From assembly GCA_023389175.1 (NCBI GenBank), contig JAEWEW010000250.1, positions 1 through 5,287 on the forward strand: 5,287 bases of DNA, given 5' to 3'. Source of the DNA: Pseudomonadota bacterium. GTDB lineage: Bacteria > Pseudomonadota > Gammaproteobacteria > Burkholderiales > Burkholderiaceae_E. The first letter of the stretch is position 1, and the number at the start of each line of letters is the position of its first letter. A program made the position numbers and the translations under genes. Of the stretch, positions 5,209 through 5,287 are shown one piece after another. The notes under the pieces are model-generated. The model was not told the origin of the DNA, made no database searches, and saw only the letters and a list, made by a program, of their open reading frames with translations.

Positions 5209-5287
5209 ATGGGCAGTCGCCTGCGGGAGAAGGTCGCCGTCGTGACCGGCGCGGGTTCGGTCGGTCCCGGCTGGGGCAACGGCCGCG
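5209..5287 (+). CDS. Short-chain dehydrogenase/reductase (SDR), N-terminal fragment cut by right edge
   Basis: The ATG at 5209 opens 26 codons to the window end. They read MGSRLREKVAVVTGAG and then SVGPGWGNGR: strand 1 of a Rossmann fold followed by the Gly-rich NAD(P)-binding loop. The loop is not the standard TGxxxGxG. Glycines fall at residues 14, 16, 19, 21 and 23, a longer version that I recall from a subset of SDRs (TGAGS-x-GPGWGNG). The enzyme should oxidise an alcohol or reduce a ketone, plausibly acting on a product of the P450 or hydrolases. AAGGG lies 7 bases before the ATG. The gene follows the Bug receptor by 58 bp on the same strand, suggesting one operon. The catalytic Ser-Tyr-Lys residues lie outside the window, so only the family can be given. 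Confidence 0.85.
   Translation, partial: MGSRLREKVAVVTGAGSVGPGWGNGR

Overview
The window is a compact, GC-rich stretch of bacterial chromosome. Two genes encode periplasmic receptors of the Bug/TctC type, the solute-binding proteins of tripartite tricarboxylate (TTT) transport. Their great expansion in Burkholderiales and relatives makes a betaproteobacterium the most likely host; other GC-rich Proteobacteria cannot be excluded from sequence alone. No rRNA, tRNA, CRISPR array, insertion sequence or phage gene is visible.

Layout, left to right. (1) Positions 1-167, minus strand: the first 55 codons of a Bug receptor, running off the left edge. (2) Positions 168-225: a 58-bp divergent gap with a good plus-strand promoter whose predicted start site falls on the next gene's ATG. 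(3) Positions 226-888, plus: a 220-residue protein with two ferredoxin-like (dimeric alpha/beta barrel, EthD-like) halves. (4) Positions 889-963: a 75-bp convergent gap with no convincing terminator. (5) Positions 964-2247, minus: a complete CYP105-like cytochrome P450. (6) Positions 2248-2424: a 177-bp divergent control region with a perfect 7+7 bp inverted repeat, a TTGACA hexamer, a short palindrome, a direct repeat and an extra copy of the inverted-repeat half-site. (7) Positions 2425-3270, plus: a cytoplasmic NodB/CE4 hydrolase of the HpPgdA/cyclic-imide-hydrolase type. (8) Positions 3272-4069, plus: an alpha/beta hydrolase that starts at TTG one base after the previous stop. (9) Positions 4158-5150, plus: a complete Bug receptor. 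(10) Positions 5209-5287, plus: the N-terminus of a short-chain dehydrogenase/reductase, cut by the right edge.

Taken together this looks like a catabolic cluster: uptake receptors, an oxygenase, two hydrolases (one probably acting on an amide or imide), an alcohol/ketone dehydrogenase and a small barrel protein. The genes from 2425 to the right edge probably form one transcription unit, with the P450 transcribed divergently from the same control region. The substrate cannot be read from the sequence. I see no strong evidence for a wholly new class of system. The most novel parts are the gene combination and the two compact divergent control regions.
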